This document shows positions 33,039 to 41,740 of a DNA stretch of 64,000 bases, in pieces. Each line of letters opens with the position of its first letter. Within the stretch, counting starts at the first letter, position 1. Source of the stretch: Paenarthrobacter nitroguajacolicus (lineage in GTDB: Bacteria; Actinomycetota; Actinomycetes; Actinomycetales; Micrococcaceae); contig NZ_JAQPPK010000003.1 in NCBI RefSeq assembly GCF_029952445.1, forward strand, positions 62,001-126,000, given 5' to 3'. The notes under the pieces were generated by a model. The model was not told where the DNA came from, ran no database searches, and worked only from the letters and a program-made list of their open reading frames with translations. Made by a program: the position numbers and the translations under genes.

Positions 33039-35162
33039 TCAGTTCGGGTCTTTGGCCAGGGCGGACCAGTCCGTGGTTACAGGGACCATCCGGCCTTCGC
33101 TCCAGAGCGGAAGCTGGTCGGCGAAGTGTTCGTGTCCGGGCGTTCCAGCGGCTCCGAAAGGCACGATCCAGCGACTGTTGCCACGGCGGGCCAGATCCCA
33201 GACGTAACGGGCCGCCGGTCCCCGGAAACTGCGGTCCTCCACGCCAGGGAGGCTCTCGGTGCACAGTACGCAGCCTGTGTCTCCGCCGAGGTCAGCCGTC
33301 GGTACCCTTGCTGCAAGGGCATCCGGGAGGACATGGACTGCCAACAGCTGGTGTCGGTCACCCCATGGGGCACCGTCCACGAGGGCGTCCTCCAGGGCGG
33401 CGTCCTCCAACGCAGCCGCGACTTCCACTCCACCTACGATGCCGAGTTCGGAGCCGCGGACCAGCAGAGTCTCCAAAGCGAAGCCGATCCGCGATGCCAC
33501 GGACAGCCACGGTCCAAACAAGGGGGAGTAGCCGTTCGGCGCGTTCAACGGAGCAAGAGCGGCGTGCCGTCCGAGGCGTTGCACCAAGGCACCACGCCAG
33601 GCAGCGAAGATGGCCGCTTGGTGGCTATGGGCATCCATCCGGCCATCCCAAACCATCAGCTGCGATCTCAGTTCCTTTGCCGCAAGGGACAGATCTGACG
33701 GGTCCATGGCGGCCAGGAGCCGGCGGAAGAAGGGCCAAGGACCCAGCAGGGTGTCGGTGTGCATGGACTGCATGTCATCCCCGGTCAGCGTCCGATCGGG
33801 GGAGGACTCCAGCAGCTCCCGAATCCGAAGGGCGCGGTAGGCAGGCGCGAACTCCATCGCCACCTTGTCTCCACCACCTGCGGCGCGGTCGTTCGCGCTC
33901 ACGGCAAACCGTCCTACCTCGGTGCGGGGCAACGCGGCGTACTGTCCGTCCCAGGCGTGGCGGGACGAAAAGGCCGGGGCGGGGAGGCGGCGGTTTGCAG
34001 GGTTGCGCTGCGGAACCAAACCGGCAACGAAATGCCGAACAGCTCCGGACGAATCCGCGGCCACAACGCTGTTGACGGGCTCCACCCAGGCGTCAAAGGC
34101 CGCCTCAACGTCGGCGACGCTCCGGCTCCGCAACAGCGGCAGGAGGGCCTCGAAACCCAGCCGCCCCTCAACCCGGGCAGGGAAGCGCAAGCTCAGCGCA
34201 CCGCCGTCGGGCGTATCGGAGATGACCGGACCCCGCGCAGTCTCAATGACCTCAACGGTCACGGCTTCGCCGCCCCGGACGCTGATGGTTTCGGTACTGA
34301 CGACGGCGGACTCCCAACCTTTCGCCCCGCGCGCCTCGATGCGTTCACCGTTGCTGTCGCTGATCCGGCGGAGTTCCTCCACGAAGAGGTCCTGGTAATC
34401 GGCCATGGCGTTGGTGACGGCCCAGGCGGTGTAGCCGGTGTGGGCGAAATGCGGCAGGCCCGGGACACCGGGGAACGCGAAGCCCACGATGTCGAACTCC
34501 GGGCACGCGAGCCGCACTTGCTGGTACACGCCGGGCAGCTCCATGAGGCGGTGCGGGTCCCCGGCGATCAACGGCTGCCCGGTCGCCGTCGTCGAACCGT
34601 GGGCGGCCCAGGCGTTGCTGCCGGACCAGACAGGGGCCTCGATGCTGAACAGATCCACGGCGTCTTCCCCGAGTGTCCGTGCGACGTGGGCCCGGAACAG
34701 CTTGTTGGGGAAAGTGGAGAACAGGATGTGGTGGACCAGGAAGACGCCCAAGGGTGTCCACGGGAGCCACGGCTCCGGGGCGCAACCGGCTTCATCGAAC
34801 TCAGGGCTGCCGCGGAGATCGTCGGCGAGGGCCTGGTTGATGCCGGCAACGTACTGTCCGCACCAGCGCTGCGTGTGGTGTGGGAGTTTGTCGAAGCAAC
34901 GGCGCGCGGTGTCATTCAGCCGCACTTGGCGGGCAAACCGGTCCCAGACCACGGCGTCGGACCCCAGAACTTCGGCAGCCCGGCCTTCCGAACGCCAGCG
35001 CTCCAGCTCGATCTGCCACGAGCGGTCGATCGCGGCGTTCCGCCCCTGGAGGAAGGCAAGATCGTCGGCCGATTCAGCCCACAGATGCGGGATTCCCCAG
35101 TCGTCGCGGTAGCTTCCTGGGCCGCCTGCCGGGGCGGAGTGTTGCGTCGGGGCAGGCGTCAT
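33039..35162 (-). CDS. Penicillin acylase family protein (S45, Ntn hydrolase)
   Basis: A 707-residue N-terminal-nucleophile hydrolase precursor. The predicted self-cleavage site lies before Ser in SGSNAWAAHGS (about residue 183), the family-typical G-SN-x-W motif, giving alpha and beta chains. The GTG/ATG start has no obvious signal peptide, so a cytosolic location is likely. Penicillin-acylase relatives (for example Pseudomonas PvdQ) trim acyl groups, and an S45 gene next to siderophore genes has been described near Streptomyces desferrioxamine loci. It is divergent from a siderophore-interacting protein gene, with an iron box between them. Confidence 0.85.
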   Translation of the reverse strand: MTPAPTQHSAPAGGPGSYRDDWGIPHLWAESADDLAFLQGRNAAIDRSWQIELERWRSEGRAAEVLGSDAVVWDRFARQVRLNDTARRCFDKLPHHTQRWCGQYVAGINQALADDLRGSPEFDEAGCAPEPWLPWTPLGVFLVHHILFSTFPNKLFRAHVARTLGEDAVDLFSIEAPVWSGSNAWAAHGSTTATGQPLIAGDPHRLMELPGVYQQVRLACPEFDIVGFAFPGVPGLPHFAHTGYTAWAVTNAMADYQDLFVEELRRISDSNGERIEARGAKGWESAVVSTETISVRGGEAVTVEVIETARGPVISDTPDGGALSLRFPARVEGRLGFEALLPLLRSRSVADVEAAFDAWVEPVNSVVAADSSGAVRHFVAGLVPQRNPANRRLPAPAFSSRHAWDGQYAALPRTEVGRFAVSANDRAAGGGDKVAMEFAPAYRALRIRELLESSPDRTLTGDDMQSMHTDTLLGPWPFFRRLLAAMDPSDLSLAAKELRSQLMVWDGRMDAHSHQAAIFAAWRGALVQRLGRHAALAPLNAPNGYSPLFGPWLSVASRIGFALETLLVRGSELGIVGGVEVAAALEDAALEDALVDGAPWGDRHQLLAVHVLPDALAARVPTADLGGDTGCVLCTESLPGVEDRSFRGPAARYVWDLARRGNSRWIVPFGAAGTPGHEHFADQLPLWSEGRMVPVTTDWSALAKDPN

Positions 35163-35183
35163 GATCTCTGTCTGCTTTCGAGC

Positions 35184-35202
35184 TTAGGTTAGGCTTACTT
35201 AA
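35184..35202. promoter_or_regulatory. DtxR/IdeR-type iron box
   Basis: TTAGGTTAGGCTTACTTAA matches the consensus TTAGGTTAGCCTAACCTAA at 16 of 19 positions. It lies 22 bp upstream of the acylase start and 62 bp upstream of the flavoprotein start, so one iron-dependent repressor should control the divergent operons. Confidence 0.8.
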
Positions 35203-35263
35203 GTTCAAGATAAATGTCTTTGGTCCGGCGCACAAATCGCGGCCATCTGTGAAGGAGTGCTGC

Positions 35264-35983
35264 TTGAAGCGCAATTGGGAAGGCGTCGTCCTTAAGGTCA
35301 TGGGCGCCAAGGACTTCACTTTGGAAGTCACCGGCCGGGAAGAGATCACGCCGGACTTCCTGCGCGTACACGTGCGCGACGGCGGACTCCTGAAGGCCAG
35401 CGGCCTGCATCCGACCATGTGGATCCGGCTCTGGTTCCACGACTCCGGCAAGGCCCACCAACGCGCATACACCCTGGTGAACGCGTCCCCCGCCGACGGC
35501 ACCTTCAGCATGGATTTCGCGATGCACCAGGGGGTTGCGGCCGATTGGGCCCGTTCTGTCCAAATCGGCGACACCATCGATGCCACGGTCCAGGGCAGCT
35601 CCTTCGCCCTCCCGGAGCCCACCCAGCGCCGCATTTGGGTGGTTGGGGACCCCGCTTCCATCCCCGCCATCAACTCGCTGCTGGATGCGCGGGGAACGGT
35701 CCCCGTCACGGCCTGGCTTGAGTACCAGCACGACGCCGACACCTCACTTGAGGTGCGGACGGCCCCTGGCGATGTGGTCACGTGGATACCCCGCAAACGG
35801 GACGGTGCTGCCCTGGTGGAAGACGTCTGTGGTTCGCTGACGTCCAATTCCGTGGCCGTGGCGGAGGACTTCTTCTGGATCGCGTGCGAAGCGTCAAGTA
35901 CCCGGGCAATCGTCAAGCATCTGCGGAAGGGCTTGGGGGTGGACAAGCATCGGATTGATGCGTTGGGCTACTGGCGGGCCTAG
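35264..35983 (+). CDS. Siderophore-interacting protein (FAD-binding ferric-siderophore reductase family)
   Basis: A 239-residue flavoprotein of the ViuB/YqjH family that reduces ferric siderophores in the cytosol to release iron. The FAD-binding barrel contains RAYTLVNASPADGTFSMDFAMH (R-x-Y-T/S motif, about residue 65), and the C-terminal domain begins RRIWVVGDPASIPAI (about 122) and ends EASSTRAIVKHLRKGLGVDKHRIDALGYWR, the usual SIP tail. The TTG start was chosen because AAGGAG lies 7 nt upstream; an earlier GTG is possible. Divergent from the acylase operon across the iron box. Confidence 0.87.
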   Translation: MKRNWEGVVLKVMGAKDFTLEVTGREEITPDFLRVHVRDGGLLKASGLHPTMWIRLWFHDSGKAHQRAYTLVNASPADGTFSMDFAMHQGVAADWARSVQIGDTIDATVQGSSFALPEPTQRRIWVVGDPASIPAINSLLDARGTVPVTAWLEYQHDADTSLEVRTAPGDVVTWIPRKRDGAALVEDVCGSLTSNSVAVAEDFFWIACEASSTRAIVKHLRKGLGVDKHRIDALGYWRA

Positions 35984-36114
35984 GGAGCTGTAGCCCCAAC
36001 GATGGCGGGCGGCCCCGGTTGGTGAGTGCCGCCGTCGAGCTTTTATCGCACGGTACGGGTAGGGTGTGACGTTTGCCGCCTAATCGGCGTGTGGGTGGCC
36101 AGTTCTAACTCATC

Positions 36115-36120
36115 TATGAT
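36115..36120 (+). promoter_or_regulatory. -10 element of a leaderless promoter for the MurA-like gene
   Basis: TATGAT ends 11 nt before the ATG at 36132. A transcript starting about 7 nt after the hexamer would begin at or next to the in-frame TTG (36126) or ATG, and no ribosome binding site is seen, so the mRNA is probably leaderless. No clear -35 element is visible. Confidence 0.45.
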
Positions 36121-36131
36121 ATTTCTTGGTT

Positions 36132-37655
36132 ATGACGCAAGCTACGCCAGAACATGTAGGTCTCCTGCTCCGCAACGCACGTGGAGAAAAGGGCTGGACG
36201 CAAGGGCAGTTGGCTACTGAGCTGGGAACCAGCCAAAGCGCGATCGCCCGGATGGAGCAAGGTAAGCAGAACCTGAGCCTCCGGATGATCGAACGCCTCG
36301 AAGCGATCTTCGGCCGTTCCATCGTCAAGGTAGGCAAACCGCAGATGACCCACCTTCGGGTCGAAGGTGGCCGGACGCTTTCGGGCGAAGTGGATGTCAA
36401 CAGCAGCAAGAACGCCGGTGTGGCACTGCTGTGCGCGAGCCTCATTAACCGCGGCACCACCACGCTCCGCCGGCTGGCACGCATCGAAGAGGTCAACAGG
36501 ATTGTAGAAGTCCTGACATCGATCGGCGTCGAGTGCACCTGGCTCAATGGCAGCGATCTGCGCATTCGGCGGCCCGAGGTCCTGGACCTCGAGTCGATGG
36601 ATGTCGACGCCGCCCGCCGCACCCGCAGCGTCATCATGCTGCTGGGACCGCTCCTGGATGAGACCAGCGAATACCTGCTGCCCTACGCCGGAGGATGCGA
36701 TCTTGGTACCCGAACCGTTGAACCCCACATGCAGGCGCTCCGGGAGTTCGGCCTGACCGTTGAAGCCAAGTCCGGGTTCTACTCGGTGGCTGCTCCTCCG
36801 GCCGACGGACATCACCGCTCCTTCGTGCTGACCGAGCGCGGCGACACGGTCACTGAAAATGCGATCATGGCTGCTGCCCACCGCGAAGGCACCACGGTAA
36901 TCCGCAACGCCAGCCCGAACTACATGGTCCAGGATCTCTGCTTCTACCTGCAGGGATTGGGCGTGGAAATAGAAGGCGTCGGCACCACCACGTTGAAGAT
37001 CACGGGCCGGCCAGCCATCGATGTGGACATCGAGTACTTCCCGTCCGAGGACCCCATCGAGGCCATGAGCCTGATCACCGCCGGGATCGTGACCAACTCC
37101 GAGGTCACCATCCGCCGCGTTCCCATCGAGTTCATGGAGATCGAACTGGCCACCCTGGAGCAGATGGGCCAGAAGCTGGAGGTCTCCGGTGAATACATGG
37201 CCCGCAACGGCCGCACCCGGTTGGTGGACGTGACCACCAAGCCATCAGAACTCCATGCCCCGCAGGACAAGATCCACCCGATGCCGTTCCCGGGCCTGAA
37301 CATCGACAACCTGCCCTTCTTCGCCGTCATCGCCGGCAATGCCGAGGGCCAGACCATGATCCACGACTGGGTCTACGAGAACCGTGCCATCTACCTGACG
37401 GAGCTGAACAAGCTCGGCGCCCAGGTACAGCTGCTGGACCCGCACAGGATCTACGTCAACGGACCCACCAAATGGCGTGCCGCAGAAGTTGGTTGCCCGC
37501 CCGCCCTGCGCCCCGCCGCCTGCCTGCTCCTGGCCATGCTGGCCGCCCGGGGTACGTCTGAGCTCCGCAACATCTACGTGATCGAGCGTGGCTACGAGGA
37601 CTTGGCGGAGCGCCTGAACACCATTGGCGCGAAGGTCGAGTACTTCCAGGACTAG
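36132..37655 (+). CDS. MurA-like enolpyruvyl transferase with N-terminal XRE helix-turn-helix
   Basis: A 507-residue two-domain protein. Residues about 8-62 form an XRE/Cro-type HTH (LLLRNARGEKGWTQGQLATELGTSQSAIARMEQG). Residues about 75-507 match UDP-N-acetylglucosamine 1-carboxyvinyltransferase (peptidoglycan first committed step): VNSSKNAGVALLCASL corresponds to the catalytic K-N, and YAGGCDLGTRTVEPH carries the loop Cys. Some other MurA motifs are altered (FPSEDPIEAM). Whether it makes cell-wall precursor or is a DNA-binding sensor of it is unknown. An upstream TTG at 36126 is a possible alternative start. Confidence 0.83.
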   Translation: MTQATPEHVGLLLRNARGEKGWTQGQLATELGTSQSAIARMEQGKQNLSLRMIERLEAIFGRSIVKVGKPQMTHLRVEGGRTLSGEVDVNSSKNAGVALLCASLINRGTTTLRRLARIEEVNRIVEVLTSIGVECTWLNGSDLRIRRPEVLDLESMDVDAARRTRSVIMLLGPLLDETSEYLLPYAGGCDLGTRTVEPHMQALREFGLTVEAKSGFYSVAAPPADGHHRSFVLTERGDTVTENAIMAAAHREGTTVIRNASPNYMVQDLCFYLQGLGVEIEGVGTTTLKITGRPAIDVDIEYFPSEDPIEAMSLITAGIVTNSEVTIRRVPIEFMEIELATLEQMGQKLEVSGEYMARNGRTRLVDVTTKPSELHAPQDKIHPMPFPGLNIDNLPFFAVIAGNAEGQTMIHDWVYENRAIYLTELNKLGAQVQLLDPHRIYVNGPTKWRAAEVGCPPALRPAACLLLAMLAARGTSELRNIYVIERGYEDLAERLNTIGAKVEYFQD

Positions 37656-37665
37656 TCTCCGGAGG

Positions 37666-37724
37666 ACGCGGGGTCACTTATGGCCCATCGGGCCCCCCAA
37701 CATGGGCCATAAGTGACCCCGCGT
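37666..37724. repeat. Second copy of the long palindromic repeat (23-bp arms)
   Basis: Arms 37666-37688 and 37702-37724 are perfect inverted copies with a 13-nt loop, sharing the arm sequence of 28029-28093. It begins 10 bp beyond the stop of the MurA-like gene and sits upstream of the GCS2 gene on the same strand, where a hairpin would separate the two transcripts. Confidence 0.82.
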
Positions 37725-37761
37725 TGCTGTTATGTGCGTGGCCTGAGGCGCAGAATGGAGC

Positions 37762-38946
37762 ATGCGGACGTTCGGGGTGGAGGAAGAACTGCTCATCGTT
37801 GATCCTGTGACGGGCGCGCCGTTGGCCCTCGCGGACGCGCTTCTCGCTGGCCACGACGAACCCGCGACGGCCACCGGATTGAGCCAGGAGCTCAAACTGG
37901 AGCAAATCGAAACCCAGACAAGGCCCTGCCACACGTACGCCGAACTCCTGCAGCAGATCCGCCGGGGCCGTGCCATGGCCGACGAAGCCGCCCGGCAACA
38001 CGGCGCCAGGGTTGCCGCGCTTGCCACTTCACCGCTGGCCTCCACCACTCACACCACCCCGGACCCCCGGTACGCCACCATGCTGGACCACTTCGGGATC
38101 ATCGCCACCGAGCAGCTGACCTGCGGGTTCCACGTGCACACCTCGGTGGAGTCGCCAGAGGAAGGCGTGGTGGTGCTGGACCATATCCGCGACAAGCTCG
38201 CCGTGCTCACCGCACTCTCCGCCAACTCACCCTATTGGCGCGGGCTTCCCTCCGGATTCGACAGCTACAGGACCCAAGCGTGGAACCGCTGGCCAACGTC
38301 CGGGCCTTCTTCCATTTTTGGCTCGCTCACGGCCTATCGACGCGTCGTGCAGCGGCTTCTCGATACCGGGGTAATCCTGGATGAGGGCATGATCTACTTC
38401 GACGCCCGGGTCTCCAGGAACCACCCCACCGTGGAGGTCCGAGTGGCCGACGTCTGCCTGAGGGCCGAGGACGCAGCCTTGATTGCGGTGCTGGTGCGGG
38501 CGTTGGTGGAGACAGCTTCCCTGGAAATGCTCGACGGCGTTGATCCCACCCCGGTGCCGACCGCGCTGCTGCGGATGGCGGGTTGGCGGGCCAGCAACTC
38601 CGGTTTGCGTGGAGACCTTCTGGACTTCGGCGATTTCCGTCCCCAACCCGCCGCGGATGTGGTGTGGGCGTTGGTGGATTACCTGAGCCCTGTTTTGGAT
38701 GACCAAGGTGAACTGACCCTCGTCAAGGCCGGTATTGCCGGGATCCTGGAGCGTGGCAACGGTGCGCTTGAGCAACGCGAAGCGGCGACGCGCTACGGGG
38801 ACGGGCGCAACCCGCCCGTGAGTCAGCCCGACGCCGAAACCCTCGCCGCCGTCGTCGCGCATGCCGTGAAAGAGACCGTTCGTGGCACCGCGGCCAACGC
38901 GCTCAAGATCCCCACGCCCATGATGACCAGGGTGCGGCGGCCCTAG
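37762..38946 (+). CDS. Carboxylate-amine ligase, GCS2 family (YbdK-like glutamate-cysteine ligase)
   Basis: A 394-residue ATP-dependent ligase of the GCS2 family, expected to form a gamma-glutamyl or similar amide bond. The start [15 protein letters not shown] has the family's conserved FGVEEE. Further motifs are CGFHVHTS (about residue 120, metal or substrate histidines) and [21 protein letters not shown] (about 212). Actinobacteria make mycothiol, and YbdK-like proteins have weak gamma-glutamylcysteine activity, so the physiological product is uncertain. The 3' end overlaps the convergent membrane-protein gene by 44 bp. Confidence 0.85.
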   Translation: MRTFGVEEELLIVDPVTGAPLALADALLAGHDEPATATGLSQELKLEQIETQTRPCHTYAELLQQIRRGRAMADEAARQHGARVAALATSPLASTTHTTPDPRYATMLDHFGIIATEQLTCGFHVHTSVESPEEGVVVLDHIRDKLAVLTALSANSPYWRGLPSGFDSYRTQAWNRWPTSGPSSIFGSLTAYRRVVQRLLDTGVILDEGMIYFDARVSRNHPTVEVRVADVCLRAEDAALIAVLVRALVETASLEMLDGVDPTPVPTALLRMAGWRASNSGLRGDLLDFGDFRPQPAADVVWALVDYLSPVLDDQGELTLVKAGIAGILERGNGALEQREAATRYGDGRNPPVSQPDAETLAAVVAHAVKETVRGTAANALKIPTPMMTRVRRP

Positions 38947-39559
38947 TCCCCGAGAGGCCCTGGTCTTCGACTTGCCCGGCGTCAGGGGGTTCCGACCAAG
39001 ACATCAGGTACGCCCCGACCACTCCTTCGGTGAGATAGAAGACCAGTGGCGGAATGTCCTTGGTGGTCGCAAGGACTGCCCCGGAAACCGCTGCCACTCC
39101 TGCTGACCCGATCCCCACCCATCGTTTGGCAGGGGAACTAAGGAGGCTGCCACCCAGCGCTGCCAGGCCAACCACATGCAGCCAGGAGTATCCGAGGAAC
39201 GGCGCGTTGGATCCGCGGAAAGAAGCGAATCGTTCAATGTCGGAGGCCCGGCGCGACAAGCTGTAGATGAATAACGGCGCTCCCGCGAGCAGCCCTGCTG
39301 CTCCCGCGGACGCCCACGCTTTGGCGGGACCGCGGCGTTGGGCTTTTGCGAACGCAACAACGCCCATCGGCACCGCCGCAGTTCCGGCAGCTGCAAAGTG
39401 GTGGCCGATGACCCATCCACGCTCACTGTCAACCAGCAAGCGCAGGCGTTCCGCGGGGTCGTGCATGAGGTAAACGCGCGACCCCGGCGAAATACCGGCC
39501 AACCACACCACCGAACCCGTGACTATGACAGCCCCCGCCTGGCGGTATGGATGCCTCAT
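38903..39559 (-). CDS. Hypothetical six-helix membrane protein
   Basis: A 218-residue protein with about six hydrophobic segments ([98 protein letters not shown]). I recognise no family. The start is placed at MRHPYRQAG; the frame is open further upstream over the metZ end. It lies between the GCS2 gene (44-bp overlap) and metZ, transcribed leftward, and may be read through from metZ. Confidence 0.6.
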   Translation of the reverse strand: MRHPYRQAGAVIVTGSVVWLAGISPGSRVYLMHDPAERLRLLVDSERGWVIGHHFAAAGTAAVPMGVVAFAKAQRRGPAKAWASAGAAGLLAGAPLFIYSLSRRASDIERFASFRGSNAPFLGYSWLHVVGLAALGGSLLSSPAKRWVGIGSAGVAAVSGAVLATTKDIPPLVFYLTEGVVGAYLMSWSEPPDAGQVEDQGLSGTRAAAPWSSWAWGS

Positions 39560-39569
39560 GCCAGCAAGG

Positions 39570-40778
39570 TTAGACCTGTTTGAGGGCCTTCTCCAGATCC
39601 AGGATGAGGTCGTCCACGTCCTCGAGCCCAACAGACAAACGGACCACGCCGTCTGAGAGCCCGATCGCCGCACGCCCCTCCGGACCCATGGCCCGGTGGG
39701 TGGTGGTGGCCGGGTGGGTGATGAGGGACTTGGAGTCGCCCAGGTTGTTGGAGATGTCGATGACGCGGAGTCCATCGAGCAGCGCAAACGCCGCTTCCTT
39801 GGCCGAACGCCCGGCGGAAGGTGAGAGCTCGAACGTCAGCACAGTGCCGCCGGCTTTCATCTGCTTGGCGGCCAGCTCGTACTGCGGGTGCGACTTAAGC
39901 AGGGGGTACTTGACCCAGCTGATGGCAGGCTGCTGTTCCAACCATTCGGCAATCTTCAGGGCCGACGCCGAGCTGTGGTTCACCCGCAGGCCGATGGTTT
40001 CAAGACCCTTGGTCAACACCCAGGCATTGAACGCCGAAAGCGATGGGCCGGTGTGCCGCATGAGCTGCTTTACCGGTCCGTCGATGAATTCCTTGGTGCC
40101 CAGGATTGCGCCGCCGAGGACGCGTCCCTGGCCATCGATGTGCTTGGTTCCCGAGTAGACAATCACGTCTGCACCCAGCTCGCCACAGCGCTGCAGCAAC
40201 GGGGTGGCAAAGACGTTGTCGACGACGACAGTCGCCCCCGCGGCATGCGCCAGTTCGCTGACGGCCGCGATATCGACGATTTCCTGCATCGGGTTGGACG
40301 GGGATTCGAAGAACACAGCGGTGGTGGGTTCGGACAGGGCTGCACGCCACTGGTCAAGGTCCGGGCCATCGACAAATACAGTCTCCACGCCCCAGCGCGG
40401 CAGGATTTCGTTGAGGATCACGAAGCATGAGCCGAAGAGGGAGCGGGCAGCAACCACGCGGTCGCCGGCAGCCAGCAGGGCACCCAAGGCGGTGAACACA
40501 GCGGACATGCCGGACGCCGTCGCAAAGCACGCTTCGGTTCCTTCGAGCAGGCGCAGCCGTTCCTGGAAGGTGGCGACGGAGGGGTTGCCGTAGCGGGAGT
40601 AGACGAAGCGTTCGTCCTCGCCTGTGAAGGCGCGTTCTGCTGCGGCGGCGGATTCGTAGACGAACCCGGAGTTCAGGAAGATGGGCTCGGCCGTTTCCTG
40701 GAAATTGGTGCGGTCAAGGCCACCGCGGACGGCCTGGGTGTCAGGGCTCCAGCCGGCGGCATCGGGATTGAAAGTCAC
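39570..40778 (-). CDS. metZ: O-succinylhomoserine sulfhydrylase
   Basis: A 402-residue PLP enzyme of the Cys/Met metabolism family that makes homocysteine from O-succinylhomoserine and sulfide. Landmarks: QTAEPIFLNSGFVYES (N-terminal), the phosphate-binding SGMSA (about residue 88), VVDNVFATPLLQ (about 180) and the PLP lysine in VYSGTKHIDGQGRVLGG (about 205). The length and SGTKHxDG version of the lysine motif fit MetZ rather than MetB. It is adjacent to a rhodanese gene (no gap) and under a SAM-IV riboswitch, so expression falls when S-adenosylmethionine is high. Confidence 0.9.
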   Translation of the reverse strand: MTFNPDAAGWSPDTQAVRGGLDRTNFQETAEPIFLNSGFVYESAAAAERAFTGEDERFVYSRYGNPSVATFQERLRLLEGTEACFATASGMSAVFTALGALLAAGDRVVAARSLFGSCFVILNEILPRWGVETVFVDGPDLDQWRAALSEPTTAVFFESPSNPMQEIVDIAAVSELAHAAGATVVVDNVFATPLLQRCGELGADVIVYSGTKHIDGQGRVLGGAILGTKEFIDGPVKQLMRHTGPSLSAFNAWVLTKGLETIGLRVNHSSASALKIAEWLEQQPAISWVKYPLLKSHPQYELAAKQMKAGGTVLTFELSPSAGRSAKEAAFALLDGLRVIDISNNLGDSKSLITHPATTTHRAMGPEGRAAIGLSDGVVRLSVGLEDVDDLILDLEKALKQV

Positions 40779-41189
40779 TTACTCGGTCCCCAAGTTCGTC
40801 GGCAGTCCACGGTTCTTCCAACCATTCACAGTTCGCTCACCGTAACGGTCCGGCTCGCCTTCAAAGCCTTCCAGCACGTTGTAGGAGGTGAATCCTGCCT
40901 GCGTGGCGGCAATGGCAGCGGAAATGGACCGCTGGCCGGAGCGGCAGATGAACACGAGCTCCACGCCGTCGTCCTCGGGTGCCTGCTGTTGCAGGTCCTC
41001 GATGAAGCGGGAGTTGGGGATGCCTCCGGCGAGGTTCCACTGGATGAACAGGGGATCGTTTTCGGTGGCTTTGGTATCGGGGATGCCGATGTGGGCCCAT
41101 TCGCCCTCGGTGCGGACGTCCACCAGGATGGCGCCCTGTTCAAGCTTGGCCCACGCGTCGTGCGGGGTCAGGTCACCTGCGTAGCTCAT
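40779..41189 (-). CDS. Rhodanese-like sulfurtransferase
   Basis: A 136-residue single rhodanese domain. The active-site loop VFICRSGQRSISAAI contains the catalytic Cys (CRSGQRS, about residue 92), and ILVDVRTEGEWAHIGIP is the CH2A motif. It should carry persulfide sulfur. It lies between metZ and the DUF1737 gene in one leftward operon, overlapping DUF1737 by 4 bp, and may deliver sulfide or persulfide to MetZ. Confidence 0.88.
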   Translation of the reverse strand: MSYAGDLTPHDAWAKLEQGAILVDVRTEGEWAHIGIPDTKATENDPLFIQWNLAGGIPNSRFIEDLQQQAPEDDGVELVFICRSGQRSISAAIAATQAGFTSYNVLEGFEGEPDRYGERTVNGWKNRGLPTNLGTE

Positions 41190-41449
41190 GCGTGGCCCTC
41201 GAATGCTTCTTCGTCGTCGGTATCCAGTTCGTCAACAGCATTGGCGACTGCGGCATCGGCGCTGGCGATCGCGGCGGGCAGGACGACGGCCTGCGCGACG
41301 ATCACTTCGGTTCCGTTGAACGTTGCCGCGGGGCTGCCGTGCAGCACGTACCCTTCCGCCAGGGCGTTGGTGATCCGCTCGCAGAAGTCACGGGTATCCG
41401 GGCCTGTTATCAGGCGGTAGGAAAGTTTTTCTTCAGTGGGTTCAGGCAT
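41186..41449 (-). CDS. DUF1737 domain protein, first gene of the met operon
   Basis: An 87-residue protein whose first 60 residues match DUF1737 (KLSYRLITGPDTRDFCERITNALAEGYVLHGSPAATFNGTEVIVAQAVV). This small domain of unknown function often sits beside methionine genes. The C-terminal 25 residues are acidic. It is the first gene after the SAM-IV riboswitch. Confidence 0.85.
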   Translation of the reverse strand: MPEPTEEKLSYRLITGPDTRDFCERITNALAEGYVLHGSPAATFNGTEVIVAQAVVLPAAIASADAAVANAVDELDTDDEEAFEGHA

Positions 41450-41461
41450 TGCTGGTGCTCC

Positions 41462-41576
41462 TCAGTCACGCTTGCAGTTCGAATTGTCGATACGCCGAGT
41501 AGTCACCTGAGGCACCCCGCCGGAGAGAGGGTTGCCGACCAGCAAGTCAGGGCTTCGCGCTGGTTCTCATTACTCA
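41462..41576 (-). promoter_or_regulatory. SAM-IV riboswitch
   Basis: On the minus strand the RNA contains ATGAGAACCAGCG, AAGCCCTGACTTGCTGG, CGGCAACCCTC and GGGGTGCCTCAGGTGA, followed downstream by GCAAGCG, all in the order of the actinobacterial SAM-IV class (its P2/P3/core and pseudoknot). It ends 12 nt before the DUF1737 start and should repress the operon when S-adenosylmethionine binds. Confidence 0.9.
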
Positions 41577-41740
41577 AGAAAAACGTAGCATTCAGCATGG
41601 CGAAGCCGCACGTGGCGGTGGTGACGCCGTCGTCATGTTGCGTAATCGGACGGTGGTGGAGTACAGGTCCAATTAAGACGTCCCGGGAGCATAATTGACG
41701 CAGTACGACCCCCTGTAACTTCGTGTGAAATCAGGTCGCG

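Noticed and set aside
36132..37655. Ordinary murA of the division cell-wall cluster
   Set aside because: The added HTH, altered motifs and lack of neighbouring mur or fts genes argue against the standard housekeeping gene, although this is not proven.
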